A DNA stretch of 28,491 bases from a virus: the IMG/VR virus record IMGVR_UViG_3300043331_002603, positions 1 to 28,491 of that record; one strand, 5' to 3'. A model generated the notes under the pieces. It was not told the origin of the DNA. It worked only from the letters and a program-made list of their open reading frames with translations, and ran no database searches. Position numbers and translations under genes: made by a program. This document shows, one piece after another, positions 6,278 to 13,577 of the stretch (position 1 is the stretch's first letter; every line of letters starts with the position of its first letter).

Positions 6278-8599
6278 ATGCTCTGGGCCGGGAGCAACGA
6301 CGCGCTGCGCACCACCACCCCGGTGTCCTACCAGCAGGACTACACCGTCTGCTGCTGGGTGCGGGCCACGGAGAACAGCGGGACCTACGCCGCCTGGGCC
6401 CTGGACGACGACTCTGGGGACAACTACCTCCACCTCTTCTACGACGTGGGGACCGGGTTCTGGTACTGGGGCGCGGACGGTGACGCGTTCGACCCAGCGG
6501 TGGGGGCGGTCACCTTCAGGAACGACGAGCGGTGGCAGTTCATCGCGCTGGTGAGGACCAACGGCTCGTTCATCCCTGACACCCACAGGTTCAGGAGCTA
6601 CTGCCGGCTCGACGACAAGGACGACACCTGGGACTTCGCGCTCGACTACGACGACAAGTCGGGGCCGAGCGACGAGTTCGAGTACCTGCGAGTCGGGGCC
6701 GGAGGCGGAGGCGCCGCCCCGTACGTCGGGAACCTCATGCACCTGAAGGTGTGGGGCGCAGCGCTGACGTCCGACGAGCTGCTTCGAGAGAGCCAGAGGG
6801 GCGCCCCGTACCGCACGGACGACCTCATGGGCTGGTGGCCCCTGGAGAGCACCGAGGGGTCGACGACCACGTACCAGATCCGCGGCCAGGGCGACGGGAC
6901 CACGTTCGACAACTACCAGGGGAGCCACCCGACACAGGACCAGACGTCCCCGCCTGTGTGGTGGGACGACGAGCCTGCTCCGCAGCTCCGCCTGAGGTAC
7001 GGCCGGGGCGGGACGGTGTCGCTGCCGCTGGCCTCCGTCGAGCTGGCAGGGGTGTGCCCCGACCTGCACCGCGCCCCGATCGTCACGCTGCCGCTCGGCG
7101 CGCTCGAGCTGGCGGGCCTCGCTCCTTCTGTGCGCCAGGCTCCGCGGCTGCGCGTCCAGCTGGGCGCCCTCGAGGTCGAGGGCCTGTGCCCAGCCGTGGC
7201 CGTCGGCCCGAAGGTCCTCGCTCCGCTCGGCGCGCTCGAGGTCGCGGCGCTCGCGCCGAGCGTTGCCACTGGCCCGGTGGTCTCCGCCCCGCTCGGGGCG
7301 GTCGAGCTCGAGGGCCTGTGCCCCGACGTGACCGTCGGGCCGGAGCTGCTCGCCCCGCTCGGGCACGTCGAGCTGGAGGGCCTGCCGCCCAGCGTCGGGT
7401 CGGGCCCGGTGGTGACCGCCTCCCTCGGCGCCGTCGAGCTGGCCGGCGTGGCGCCGACGGCCCCGCGGGCCCCGGTGGTCGTCGCCCCGCTGGGCGAGGT
7501 CGAGCTCGAGGGGCTGCCGCCCAGCGTCGGCTCCGGCCACGTGGTCCACGCGCCGCTCGGTGAGGTGGAGGTCGAGGGGCTGTGCCCCGCGGTGCCGCGG
7601 CCGACCGTCGCGCGCGCCCCGCTCGGCGAGGTCGAGCTGCAGGGCATCTGCCCGGTCGTCCTCGTCGACGCAGACAAGGCGTGCGTGGTCCACGCCCCGC
7701 TCGGGCACGTCGAGCTGGAGGCCCTGTGCCCCGTCGTCCGGCACGGCCAGCTGGTGTCCGCGCCCCTGGGCGAGGTGGAGGTCGCCGGGGTCGCTCCGGT
7801 GGTCGCGCGCTCCCCGGTCATCGTCGCCCAGCTGGCGTCCCTCGAGCTGGAGGGGCTCCCGCCCAGCGTGGCTTCGGGACACGTGGTCCGCGCGCCGCTC
7901 GGCGAGGTCGAGCTGCAGGGGCTCTGCCCCGAGGTCCTCACCGGCCAGGACGAGGCTGCGACCGTCGTCCACGCTCCGCTCGGCGAGGTCGAGCTGGAGG
8001 GGCTCGAGCCTCAGGTCGAGGTCGGCACGCTGCTGGTCGCGGGCCTGGGCGCCCTCGAGCTGGTCGGCCTGTCCCCGGTCGTCCTGGTCGGCCCGGGGGT
8101 CATCGCCGTCCTGGGCGAGGTCGAGCTGCGAGGGTTCGAGCCGACGGTGGTCACCTCCACCACGATCCTGCCCCCGCTCGGGGCCCTCGAGATCGCTGGC
8201 CTGAGCGCGTCGGTGAGGACGGGGCGCGTGGTGCGCGCCGGACTCGGCGCCATCGAGCTCGAGGGGCTGTGCCCCGAGGTGCGCTTCGGGCGCACCGTGT
8301 CGCCCGGACTCGGGGAGCTGGTCGTCGAGGGCCTGTCCCCGGTCGTCGTCCGCGGACCGTGCCTCCGCGCGCCCCTCGGCGTCGTCGAGCTGCGCGAGCT
8401 GGCGCCCAAGGTGCTCAGCCTGACCAGCGTGATGCCCGCGGAGGGCTTCGTGGTGACGCTCGAGGCCGACGACCGCTCCGCGGCTCTCGAGCCCGACGTG
8501 GCGGTGGCGCTAGAATCGGAAGAGAGGGCCGTCTCCCTCGAGCCCGACCTGTCGGCGGGGCTCGACGACGGCCTGGACGTGACCCTGAGCGAGGACTGA
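6278..8599 (+). CDS. LamG-like protein with 21 tandem 22-residue repeats
   Basis: This 773-residue protein has three parts. Residues 1 to about 235 look like a concanavalin/LamG-type jelly roll: an N-terminal strand with TVCCWVRA, a central DNYLHLFYDVG, then LMHLKVWGAALTSDELL and DLMGWWPLE, the usual closing motif of such domains. Residues 246-716 are 21 consecutive repeats, 19 of exactly 22 residues and two of 26 and 27, with consensus VV.APLG.VELEGLCP.V..G. Residues 717-773 are acidic and include short LEPD repeats. The repeats suggest a beta-solenoid or fibre shaft of regular rise, with a glycan-binding head. The ribosome site is GAGG before ATG 6278. It is probably a virion fibre or capsid adornment; the placement next to portal rather than tail genes is unusual. 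Confidence 0.75.
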   Translation: MLWAGSNDALRTTTPVSYQQDYTVCCWVRATENSGTYAAWALDDDSGDNYLHLFYDVGTGFWYWGADGDAFDPAVGAVTFRNDERWQFIALVRTNGSFIPDTHRFRSYCRLDDKDDTWDFALDYDDKSGPSDEFEYLRVGAGGGGAAPYVGNLMHLKVWGAALTSDELLRESQRGAPYRTDDLMGWWPLESTEGSTTTYQIRGQGDGTTFDNYQGSHPTQDQTSPPVWWDDEPAPQLRLRYGRGGTVSLPLASVELAGVCPDLHRAPIVTLPLGALELAGLAPSVRQAPRLRVQLGALEVEGLCPAVAVGPKVLAPLGALEVAALAPSVATGPVVSAPLGAVELEGLCPDVTVGPELLAPLGHVELEGLPPSVGSGPVVTASLGAVELAGVAPTAPRAPVVVAPLGEVELEGLPPSVGSGHVVHAPLGEVEVEGLCPAVPRPTVARAPLGEVELQGICPVVLVDADKACVVHAPLGHVELEALCPVVRHGQLVSAPLGEVEVAGVAPVVARSPVIVAQLASLELEGLPPSVASGHVVRAPLGEVELQGLCPEVLTGQDEAATVVHAPLGEVELEGLEPQVEVGTLLVAGLGALELVGLSPVVLVGPGVIAVLGEVELRGFEPTVVTSTTILPPLGALEIAGLSASVRTGRVVRAGLGAIELEGLCPEVRFGRTVSPGLGELVVEGLSPVVVRGPCLRAPLGVVELRELAPKVLSLTSVMPAEGFVVTLEADDRSAALEPDVAVALESEERAVSLEPDLSAGLDDGLDVTLSED
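7013..8425 (+). repeat. 66-bp period coding repeat array (21 units)
   Basis: The array is 1413 bp, equal to 19 units of 66 bp plus units of 78 and 81 bp (the 10th and 14th). The best conserved core encodes APLGEVELEGL. Position 15 of the unit is Cys in eight units (1, 3, 5, 9, 10, 11, 14 and 19). Units have diverged at the DNA level, which argues for an old expansion kept by selection. Recombination between units could change fibre length. Confidence 0.85.
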
Positions 8600-8600
8600 C

Positions 8601-8951
8601 GTGGCCTGCCCGCCTACCATCGACATCTGCCGCAGCCGCGGCGACACCTACCCGTTCGTGTTCACGATCAAGGACTCGTCGGGGGTCCCGATCGACATCA
8701 CCGGATTCAGCTTCTCGCTGGCGGTCGACCCGAACCCCGACCCCAGCACCAGCGCCAACAACCTGTTCGTGCTGGCTGGGACGATCATCGACGGGCCCAA
8801 CGGCCGCGTCCAGTTCTCCCTCAGCGGGGCGCAGTCCGACCAGCAGCCGCAGACGGCGTACTACGACCTCCAGATGACGGACGGGACCGGAGCCAAGCGC
8901 ACCGTGGCGCAGGGCGAGTTCCGCTTCGAGCAGGACGTGACGAAGACGTAG
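8601..8951 (+). CDS. BppU-like N-terminal domain virion protein
   Basis: The 116-residue product starts at GTG 8601 (GAGGA five bases upstream), immediately after the repeat protein. Its pattern, RGDTYPFVFTIKDSSGVPID near residues 13-32 followed by a beta-rich body and YYDLQMTDGTGAKRTVAQGEF near 92-112, matches the small beta domain at the N-terminus of baseplate upper protein BppU and related phage proteins, which dock appendages to a virion. It could anchor the preceding fibre-like protein. It is the last gene before an intergenic promoter, closing the adornment cassette. Confidence 0.65.
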   Translation: MACPPTIDICRSRGDTYPFVFTIKDSSGVPIDITGFSFSLAVDPNPDPSTSANNLFVLAGTIIDGPNGRVQFSLSGAQSDQQPQTAYYDLQMTDGTGAKRTVAQGEFRFEQDVTKT

Positions 8952-8994
8952 CCTCGATGGGAGCGACGGGTGACGCGCGTCCGCAGAAAAGGTC

Positions 8995-9009
8995 GTCTCA
9001 ACGTGAGAC
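8995..9009 (+). promoter_or_regulatory. Operator-like site 6, at an internal promoter
   Basis: GTCTCAACGTGAGAC has perfect 6-bp arms and a three-base centre, the most symmetric copy in the window. It ends eight bases before the -10 box at 9018-9023, the same arrangement as at the terS promoter. It lies in an 86-base spacer, one of the few true gaps in the rightward block. Confidence 0.7.
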
Positions 9010-9011
9010 TC

Positions 9012-9023
9012 TCGTGGTAAGAT
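9012..9023 (+). promoter_or_regulatory. Extended -10 promoter for the head operon
   Basis: TCGTGGTAAGAT carries TG plus TAAGAT. Transcription would start near 9030, leaving a leader of about eight bases before ATG 9038. It likely drives the connector, protease, scaffold and capsid genes. Confidence 0.6.
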
Positions 9024-9037
9024 CTCAGCTGTAGGCG

Positions 9038-9598
9038 ATGGCGTTCACGATCGTAGTCGGGACCAACAGCTACGTGACCCGCGCTGAGGCGGACGCGAGG
9101 CTGGAGCAGGGGCTGGGGCAGGCGCTCTGGTTCGCCCTGTCGGGCGTCCAGCGCGACCAGCACCTGGTGGAGGCGTTCCAGCTGATCGAGCGCCAGCGGT
9201 ACCGCGGGACCCGCACCGGAGGCGCCGCGCAGCTGACCCAGTTCCCGAGGGACGGGGTCACGAGCTGCGACGGGTACGACGAGAGCGGGGTGACCCCGGC
9301 CCCGGTCGCGGTGAAGGAGGCGCAGGTCCTGCTCGCCCTGGAGCTGGCGCGCGACCCTGGCGTCGCCACCGCGGCCGGGGTGGGGAGCAACGTCCGCCGG
9401 GCGAAGGCCGGCAGCGCCGAGGTGGAGTTCTTCGCCTCGGCCCGCAACTCCGCCGGCCTCGACGCCGAGCGCTTCCCGACCCCCGTGCAGGAGCTGCTCC
9501 GCTGCTACCTGGCGAGGGGCGGCGCGGCCACGTCGGAGGCCTTCGGGACCGGCGCCGAGTACCAGTGCCCCGACTTCGGGGTGGGCGGTAACGGCTAG
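9038..9598 (+). CDS. Head-tail connector, DnaT-like family (probable)
   Basis: The 186-residue protein opens with FTIVVGTNSYVTRAEADARL (residues 3-22), the hallmark start of the phage family annotated as DnaT-like ssDNA-binding protein. Members are encoded near head genes and are often read as connector or adaptor proteins. A helical middle (LIERQRYRGTR) and an FPRDGV motif also fit. The DnaT label comes from distant similarity, and a replication role is not supported by this context. ATG 9038 sits eight bases after the predicted transcription start with AGGCG just before it. Confidence 0.65.
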   Translation: MAFTIVVGTNSYVTRAEADARLEQGLGQALWFALSGVQRDQHLVEAFQLIERQRYRGTRTGGAAQLTQFPRDGVTSCDGYDESGVTPAPVAVKEAQVLLALELARDPGVATAAGVGSNVRRAKAGSAEVEFFASARNSAGLDAERFPTPVQELLRCYLARGGAATSEAFGTGAEYQCPDFGVGGNG

Positions 9599-9599
9599 C

Positions 9600-9971
9600 G
9601 TGGGATTACGCATCCTGGGAACCGACATCGCCGGCATCGTGGCCCGCGCCCTCGGCGGCGGGGCGCTTAGCGGCACCCTCCACTCCGTCTCGCGCGGGAC
9701 CCGCTCCGCCGCCGCGCTGGCCGGCGGCACGAACCCGACCTACTCGGACCACGCGTTCAAGGGGTTCTCCGAGTCGCTGTCCCGCTCCCGGATGCCCGAG
9801 AGCGTGGTGGCCAAGGCGAGGCGCGCGGTGCTCGTGCTCGGTGACACCGTCTCGCCAGCCGTCGCGCCGAAGTCCGGCGACCAGCTCACCTTCGAGGGCG
9901 AGCGGGGGCACGTGCTCACCGTCGAGCGCGACCCGGACGCCGCGGCCTACCTGTGCCTCCTGAGGGAGTGA
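9600..9971 (+). CDS. Head-closure-like protein (probable)
   Basis: The 123-residue product starts at GTG 9600, one base after the previous stop and without a clear Shine-Dalgarno, so it is probably coupled. The C-terminal half is beta-rich: RRAVLVLGDTVSPAVAPKSGD, then TFEGERGHVLTVERDPDAAAYLC, the pattern of phage proteins that follow DnaT-like connectors and have been read as neck or head-closure components. The N-terminal half is Gly/Ala/Ser-rich. Assignment is from context plus this pattern and is tentative. Confidence 0.5.
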   Translation: MGLRILGTDIAGIVARALGGGALSGTLHSVSRGTRSAAALAGGTNPTYSDHAFKGFSESLSRSRMPESVVAKARRAVLVLGDTVSPAVAPKSGDQLTFEGERGHVLTVERDPDAAAYLCLLRE

Positions 9972-10381
9972 TGACCAAGGTGATGAAGAGGTTCCAGCTG
10001 CTGAAGGTCGACGACGACCTCGGGCTGGTGTTCGGGTTCGCGGTGGTCTGCTCCGAGGACGGAGAGCCCTACGTCGACCTCCAGGGCGAGCTTGTCACGC
10101 CCCAGGCGATGATGAAGGCCGCCGTCGACTTCGCGCGCGGAGCGCGCCGCGGCCGCGAGATGCACGAGACCGACGACGGCGACGTGGTCTTCCTGTTCCC
10201 GCTGACGGCGGAGGTCGCGAAGGCCCTGGACATCGAGACGCGTCGCACTGGCCTGCTGACGGCTCTCGCGCCGTCGAACCCGGAGACGCTCGCCAAGATC
10301 AAGGCCGGCGAGTACACCGGGCTCTCCATCGGCGGGGAGTACGTGACCGTCGAGACGGTCGAGATGGAGGAGGCGTCGTGA
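9971..10381 (+). CDS. Prohead protease, XkdF-like
   Basis: The 136-residue protein is related to XkdF of the Bacillus PBSX element, a putative serine protease of head maturation. Landmarks are LVFGFAVVCSEDGEPYVDLQ (residues 19-38), EMH with His65, FLFPLTAEVAKALDIE (74-89), and TGLSIGGEY with Ser119. His65 and Ser119 are the likely catalytic residues, by analogy with S78-type proteases. The ATG overlaps the previous stop by one base (TGATG), and the end overlaps the scaffold gene (GTGA). The expected role is cleavage of scaffold and possibly capsid N-termini during maturation. Confidence 0.8.
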   Translation: MTKVMKRFQLLKVDDDLGLVFGFAVVCSEDGEPYVDLQGELVTPQAMMKAAVDFARGARRGREMHETDDGDVVFLFPLTAEVAKALDIETRRTGLLTALAPSNPETLAKIKAGEYTGLSIGGEYVTVETVEMEEAS

Positions 10382-11703
10382 GCTACGGGAAGCCAGGGAA
10401 GCGGAAGAAGCGGAAGGTCCGCGTCCTCAAGGAGTTCCGCCTCGACGAGATCAGCATCGTGGACAAGCCGGCCCAGGAGGGCGCGCGGATCGTGCTCATG
10501 AAGCGCGACGGCGGGGTCGAGAAGGGAGACATCTGGCCCGACGGCGGGATGCGCTCGCCCCGGCTGACCACCTCGGTGGACGGCCACTCGCACCTGCTCG
10601 ACGCCTCGAGCGAGGCGGGCGTGACCACGTGGTCGAAGACCGAGGGCGAGGAGTACGGGCACGACCACCCGTTCATCCGCAAGCCCGACGGCAGCATCGA
10701 GATCGGCGAGTCGGACGGGCACGGCCACGCCGTAATCCCGCTCGAGGCGATGAAGCGAGACGTCTCGAGCGAGGAGCGCGAGCGGCTGGCGGAAGCAGGG
10801 AACGCGCTGCCGGACGGCAGCTTCCCCGTCGCGAACGTCCAGGACCTCAAGAACGCCATCCAGGCGTTCGGCAGGGCGAAGGACAAGGAAGCGGCAGCTA
10901 GCCACATCAAGCGCCGCGCGAAAGAGCTAGGCCAGGAGGAGCTGCTCCCCGAGGAGGGCATGCTGGCCAAGAGTGAGACCACCGGGGGTTCCGGTGGCGG
11001 TCAACCAACGGAGAGATCCATGACGAAGAGTGAGACGGCCGCCACCCCCGACGTGGTGGCGAAGCAGCTCGAGGCCGCGCAGGCCGAGCTGAAGATCGCC
11101 AAGGCCTACGGGGCCCTGAGCGACGCGGAGAAGAAGTACTGCGGCGCGCTGCCGGAGGCGGAGCGTGACGAGTTCATCCAGAAGGACGCCGGCGCGCGCG
11201 CCGCGCTCGTCCAGAAGTCCCTCGAGGCCGACGCGGTCGTGTACACGAGCGAGACCGGCGAGACGTTTCGCAAGTCGGACGACCCGCGCCTGGTGCGCCT
11301 GGCGAAGCAGGCCGACGAGAGCGCACGGCTGGCCAAGGCCGAGCGCGAGGCGCTGCAGAACGAGCGGCTCGCGAAGCGGGCCGAGGCGGAGCTGAGCGCC
11401 TGCCCGGGCGAGACGCCGGTGAAGGTCGCCCTGCTCAAGGCCGTCGACGGGATCTCGGACGCCTCGCTGCGCGCCAGCGCGTCGGCGATCCTGAAGGCGG
11501 GCAACGACGCCCTGTCCAAGGGGTTCGACACCTTCGGCACCAGCGGCTCGGCCGGCGACGGCGGCAAGGCCGACGCCGAGCAGAAGCTCGAGGCGCTTGC
11601 CAAGCGGTACGCGGCGGACAACAAGTGCAGCCTCGTCGAGGCTCGCGACCGCGTGCTGGACACCGACGAGGGCGCGGCTCTCGTCCTGGAGATGAGGAGC
11701 TGA
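10378..11703 (+). CDS. Head assembly/scaffold precursor
   Basis: The 441-residue product follows the protease with a GTGA overlap. Its N-terminus is basic (about residues 5-20), then FRLDEISIVDKPAQEGARIV (about 21-40), a motif that in other phages lies at the C-terminal end of XkdF-type proteases. The protease and this segment may therefore be a split version of one protein. The middle contains His-rich GHSHLLD and YGHDHPFIRKPDG stretches. From about residue 215 on it is a charged helical scaffold (KQLEAAQAELKIAKAYGAL and later KAEREALQNERLAKRAEAEL). An internal ATG with a strong ribosome site probably makes the scaffold alone. Confidence 0.75.
   Translation: MSYGKPGKRKKRKVRVLKEFRLDEISIVDKPAQEGARIVLMKRDGGVEKGDIWPDGGMRSPRLTTSVDGHSHLLDASSEAGVTTWSKTEGEEYGHDHPFIRKPDGSIEIGESDGHGHAVIPLEAMKRDVSSEERERLAEAGNALPDGSFPVANVQDLKNAIQAFGRAKDKEAAASHIKRRAKELGQEELLPEEGMLAKSETTGGSGGGQPTERSMTKSETAATPDVVAKQLEAAQAELKIAKAYGALSDAEKKYCGALPEAERDEFIQKDAGARAALVQKSLEADAVVYTSETGETFRKSDDPRLVRLAKQADESARLAKAEREALQNERLAKRAEAELSACPGETPVKVALLKAVDGISDASLRASASAILKAGNDALSKGFDTFGTSGSAGDGGKADAEQKLEALAKRYAADNKCSLVEARDRVLDTDEGAALVLEMRS
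11020..11703 (+). CDS. Nested scaffold protein from an internal start
   Basis: An in-frame ATG at codon 215 of the preceding gene is preceded by GGAGAG at the right distance (five to six bases), while the surrounding linker encodes Gly/Ser-rich sequence. The shorter 227-residue product would start MTKSETAATPDVVAKQLEAA and contain only the helical scaffold. It would fill the procapsid and be lost or cleaved on maturation. The arrangement is like Nu3 nested in lambda gene C. The linker repeats a KSET tetrapeptide on both sides of the start. Confidence 0.6.
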   Translation: MTKSETAATPDVVAKQLEAAQAELKIAKAYGALSDAEKKYCGALPEAERDEFIQKDAGARAALVQKSLEADAVVYTSETGETFRKSDDPRLVRLAKQADESARLAKAEREALQNERLAKRAEAELSACPGETPVKVALLKAVDGISDASLRASASAILKAGNDALSKGFDTFGTSGSAGDGGKADAEQKLEALAKRYAADNKCSLVEARDRVLDTDEGAALVLEMRS

Positions 11704-11706
11704 GCC

Positions 11707-12081
11707 GTGGCCAAGCACGAAGCCATCGAAGTCATCAGCGTCGAGGCGTCCGCGGACCTCTCGGCGCACCAGTTCAAGTTCATGGCGCTGTCCTCGGGGC
11801 AGCTGGCCCTGCAGACGAGCTCCTCGGCGGCCAACGTCGGGGTGCTCCAGGACAAGCCGGCGGCCGCGGGCCGCGTCGGCTCGGTCGCGATCAGCGGCCG
11901 TGTCAAGGTCGTCTCGGGCGCGGCGGTCTCCGTCGGAGCGCTCGTGATGTCCAGCACCACGGGGAAGGCGATCACGGCCACCGGCTCGGGCAACCGCGTC
12001 GAGGGCCTCGCCCTGACGGCGTCCGGCGCCGACGGCGAGCTGATCGAGATCCTCAAGTTCGGCCCCTACCTGCTCGCGTGA
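11707..12081 (+). CDS. Capsid decoration protein, DUF2190-like
   Basis: The 124-residue product starts at GTG 11707 with GGAG upstream, between scaffold and major capsid genes. It is rich in Ala, Gly, Ser and Val with regular beta strands (VGSVAISGRVKVVSGAAVSV, about 58-77, and GALVMSSTTGKAITAT), typical of the DUF2190 type of trimeric capsid cement proteins. It lacks Cys. Such proteins bind the capsid at three-fold positions after expansion and stabilise packed DNA. Length and place in the order protease-scaffold-decoration-capsid fit well. Confidence 0.75.
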   Translation: MAKHEAIEVISVEASADLSAHQFKFMALSSGQLALQTSSSAANVGVLQDKPAAAGRVGSVAISGRVKVVSGAAVSVGALVMSSTTGKAITATGSGNRVEGLALTASGADGELIEILKFGPYLLA

Positions 12082-12097
12082 GCCAAGGAGCACCACC

Positions 12098-13108
12098 ATG
12101 AGCGCCAACAAGTTCATCCGCAAGCAGCAGCCGACCCAGTCCGACGTCCACGTCGACCGTCCGCTGACCAACATCTCCATCGCCTTCCTGCAGAAGGCGG
12201 AGATGTTCATCGCCGACCGCGTGTTCCCCAACATCCCGGTCTCCAAGCAGTCCGACAAGTACTTCACCTTCCCGCGGGGCATGTTCAACCGCGACGAGAT
12301 GGCGAAGCGCGCGGACTGCACCGAGGCCGCGGTGGTCGGGTACACCGTCTCGACGGACAGCTACTACGCCGACGTGTGGGCGCTCGCCCACCAGATCGGC
12401 GACCAGCGGCGCGCCAACTCGGACTCGCCGCTCCAGCCCGACCGGGAGGCCGTCGAGCTCCTGTCGCACAAGGCCATGATCCGGCGCGAGCGCGCCTGGG
12501 CCGCGGACTACTTCGTCACGGGCGTCTGGACGAACGAGCGCGCGGGCGTGGCTTCCGGCCCGACCGGCTCGCAGTTCCTGCGGTGGGACGTCTCGGGCTC
12601 CGACCCCGTCGGGATCGTCGAGGCGGCCAAGACCACGATGCTCAACTCGACCGGGTTCGAGCCCAACACGCTCGTCCTGAGCCGCGCCGTCTGGGCCGCC
12701 CTGCGGAACCACGCGGACCTCAAGGACCGGGTGAAGTACACGGGCAGCAACCAGGTGCCCGGCGTGGTCAACCTCCAGGCTCTCGCCCAGGTCATGGACG
12801 TGGAGCGGATCCTGGTGGCCAAGGCCATCCACAACAGCGCCGTCGAGGGCGCCGCGGACTCGCACGGCGCGATCATGGGCAAGAACGCCCTGCTCGCCTA
12901 CGTGGCCCCGAGCCCCGGCCTCATGACCCCGTCGGCGGGCTACACGTTCTCGTGGACGGGCCTGCTCGGCTCTGGCGCCCAGGGCCAGCGCATCACCCGG
13001 CTGCGCGACGACAAGAAGAAGTGCGACCACGTCGAGATCGAGATGGCCTTCGACCAGAAGCTCGTCTCGGCCGACCTCGGCTTCTTCTTCCTGGACGCGG
13101 TCTCCTGA
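12098..13108 (+). CDS. Major capsid protein
   Basis: The 336-residue product has the best ribosome site in the window (AAGGAG before ATG 12098), as expected for the most abundant protein. The order after scaffold and decoration genes, the N-terminal arm (about 1-30) followed by ADRVFPNIPVSKQSDKYFTF (about 39-58), the RRERAWAADYFVTGVW segment and the P-domain-like NTLVLSRAVWAALRNH region (about 189-204) fit an HK97-fold capsid protein. No long N-terminal delta domain is present, which agrees with a separate scaffold. A strong hairpin follows 8 bases after the stop. Confidence 0.87.
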   Translation: MSANKFIRKQQPTQSDVHVDRPLTNISIAFLQKAEMFIADRVFPNIPVSKQSDKYFTFPRGMFNRDEMAKRADCTEAAVVGYTVSTDSYYADVWALAHQIGDQRRANSDSPLQPDREAVELLSHKAMIRRERAWAADYFVTGVWTNERAGVASGPTGSQFLRWDVSGSDPVGIVEAAKTTMLNSTGFEPNTLVLSRAVWAALRNHADLKDRVKYTGSNQVPGVVNLQALAQVMDVERILVAKAIHNSAVEGAADSHGAIMGKNALLAYVAPSPGLMTPSAGYTFSWTGLLGSGAQGQRITRLRDDKKKCDHVEIEMAFDQKLVSADLGFFFLDAVS

Positions 13109-13116
13109 CCGTGAAC

Positions 13117-13141
13117 CGCCCGCCGCTCTGAGCGGCGGGCG
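13117..13141 (+). terminator. Strong GC hairpin after the capsid gene
   Basis: Positions 13117-13127 and 13131-13141 form a perfect 11-bp stem (arm CGCCCGCCGCT) with a CTG loop. No U-tract follows. Its place after the capsid stop and 10 bases before the next start suggests partial termination or 3'-end protection, which would leave capsid mRNA in excess over tail mRNA. Confidence 0.65.
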
Positions 13142-13151
13142 CCTCCCCGCC

Positions 13152-13577
13152 ATGGCGACCGAGGCGCAGCTGACGATCACGAAGCTGAGGAACGCGACCG
13201 GCCGGTCTGTCCGGAGGCTCGCGCTCACGACGCTCGCCCGTCTGATCGTCGACCCTCGCCAGGGAGGCACCCCGGTCGACACCAGGCACGCCCAGACCAA
13301 CTGGGTGCTGTCGGTCGGGAACCCGTACACGCGCGTGGACGGCACCAAGGAGGCGATCTCCGAGGGAGCCCAGCGCGCAGGCGCGGCGAAGGTCGAGCGT
13401 TGGCGGCTCGGCCAGCCGCAGATCTTCCTCACCAACAACGTCCCTTACGTCTCGCTCCTCAACCAGGGGTCCTCGAAGCAGGCCCCGGCGGGGTTCGTGG
13501 AGGCGGCGGTCCAGGCGGCCCTCGACAAGGAGCGCGTCATCCGCGACCTCGAGCGCGCCGTCGGTGGCGGACGGTGA
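13152..13577 (+). CDS. HK97 gp10-like neck/tail-completion protein (probable)
   Basis: The 141-residue protein has a basic N-terminal half and the motif NNVPYVSLLNQGSSKQAPAG (about 96-115), which matches the region (VPYA..LE.G....APAGM) of HK97 gp10-like and related tail-completion proteins. It ends in a helix, VEAAVQAALDKERVIRDLERA. The ATG has no evident Shine-Dalgarno and begins 10 bases after the hairpin. The end is a GTGA overlap with the next gene. The order (capsid, this gene, tail terminator, tube) supports a neck function. Confidence 0.65.
   Translation: MATEAQLTITKLRNATGRSVRRLALTTLARLIVDPRQGGTPVDTRHAQTNWVLSVGNPYTRVDGTKEAISEGAQRAGAAKVERWRLGQPQIFLTNNVPYVSLLNQGSSKQAPAGFVEAAVQAALDKERVIRDLERAVGGGR

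Noticed and set aside
7013-8425. CRISPR-like or minisatellite interpretation of the 66-bp repeats
   Set aside because: There is no alternation of constant repeats and unique spacers; the periodicity is protein-coding, with conservation at the amino-acid level.
9038-9598. Replication primosome protein (DnaT) as function for this gene
   Set aside because: The DnaT label is a distant family name; location between adornment and head-joining genes favours a connector.
10970-11036. TGAGAC at two places in the scaffold gene
   Set aside because: Both come from the repeated KSET codons and have no GTCTCA partner arm.
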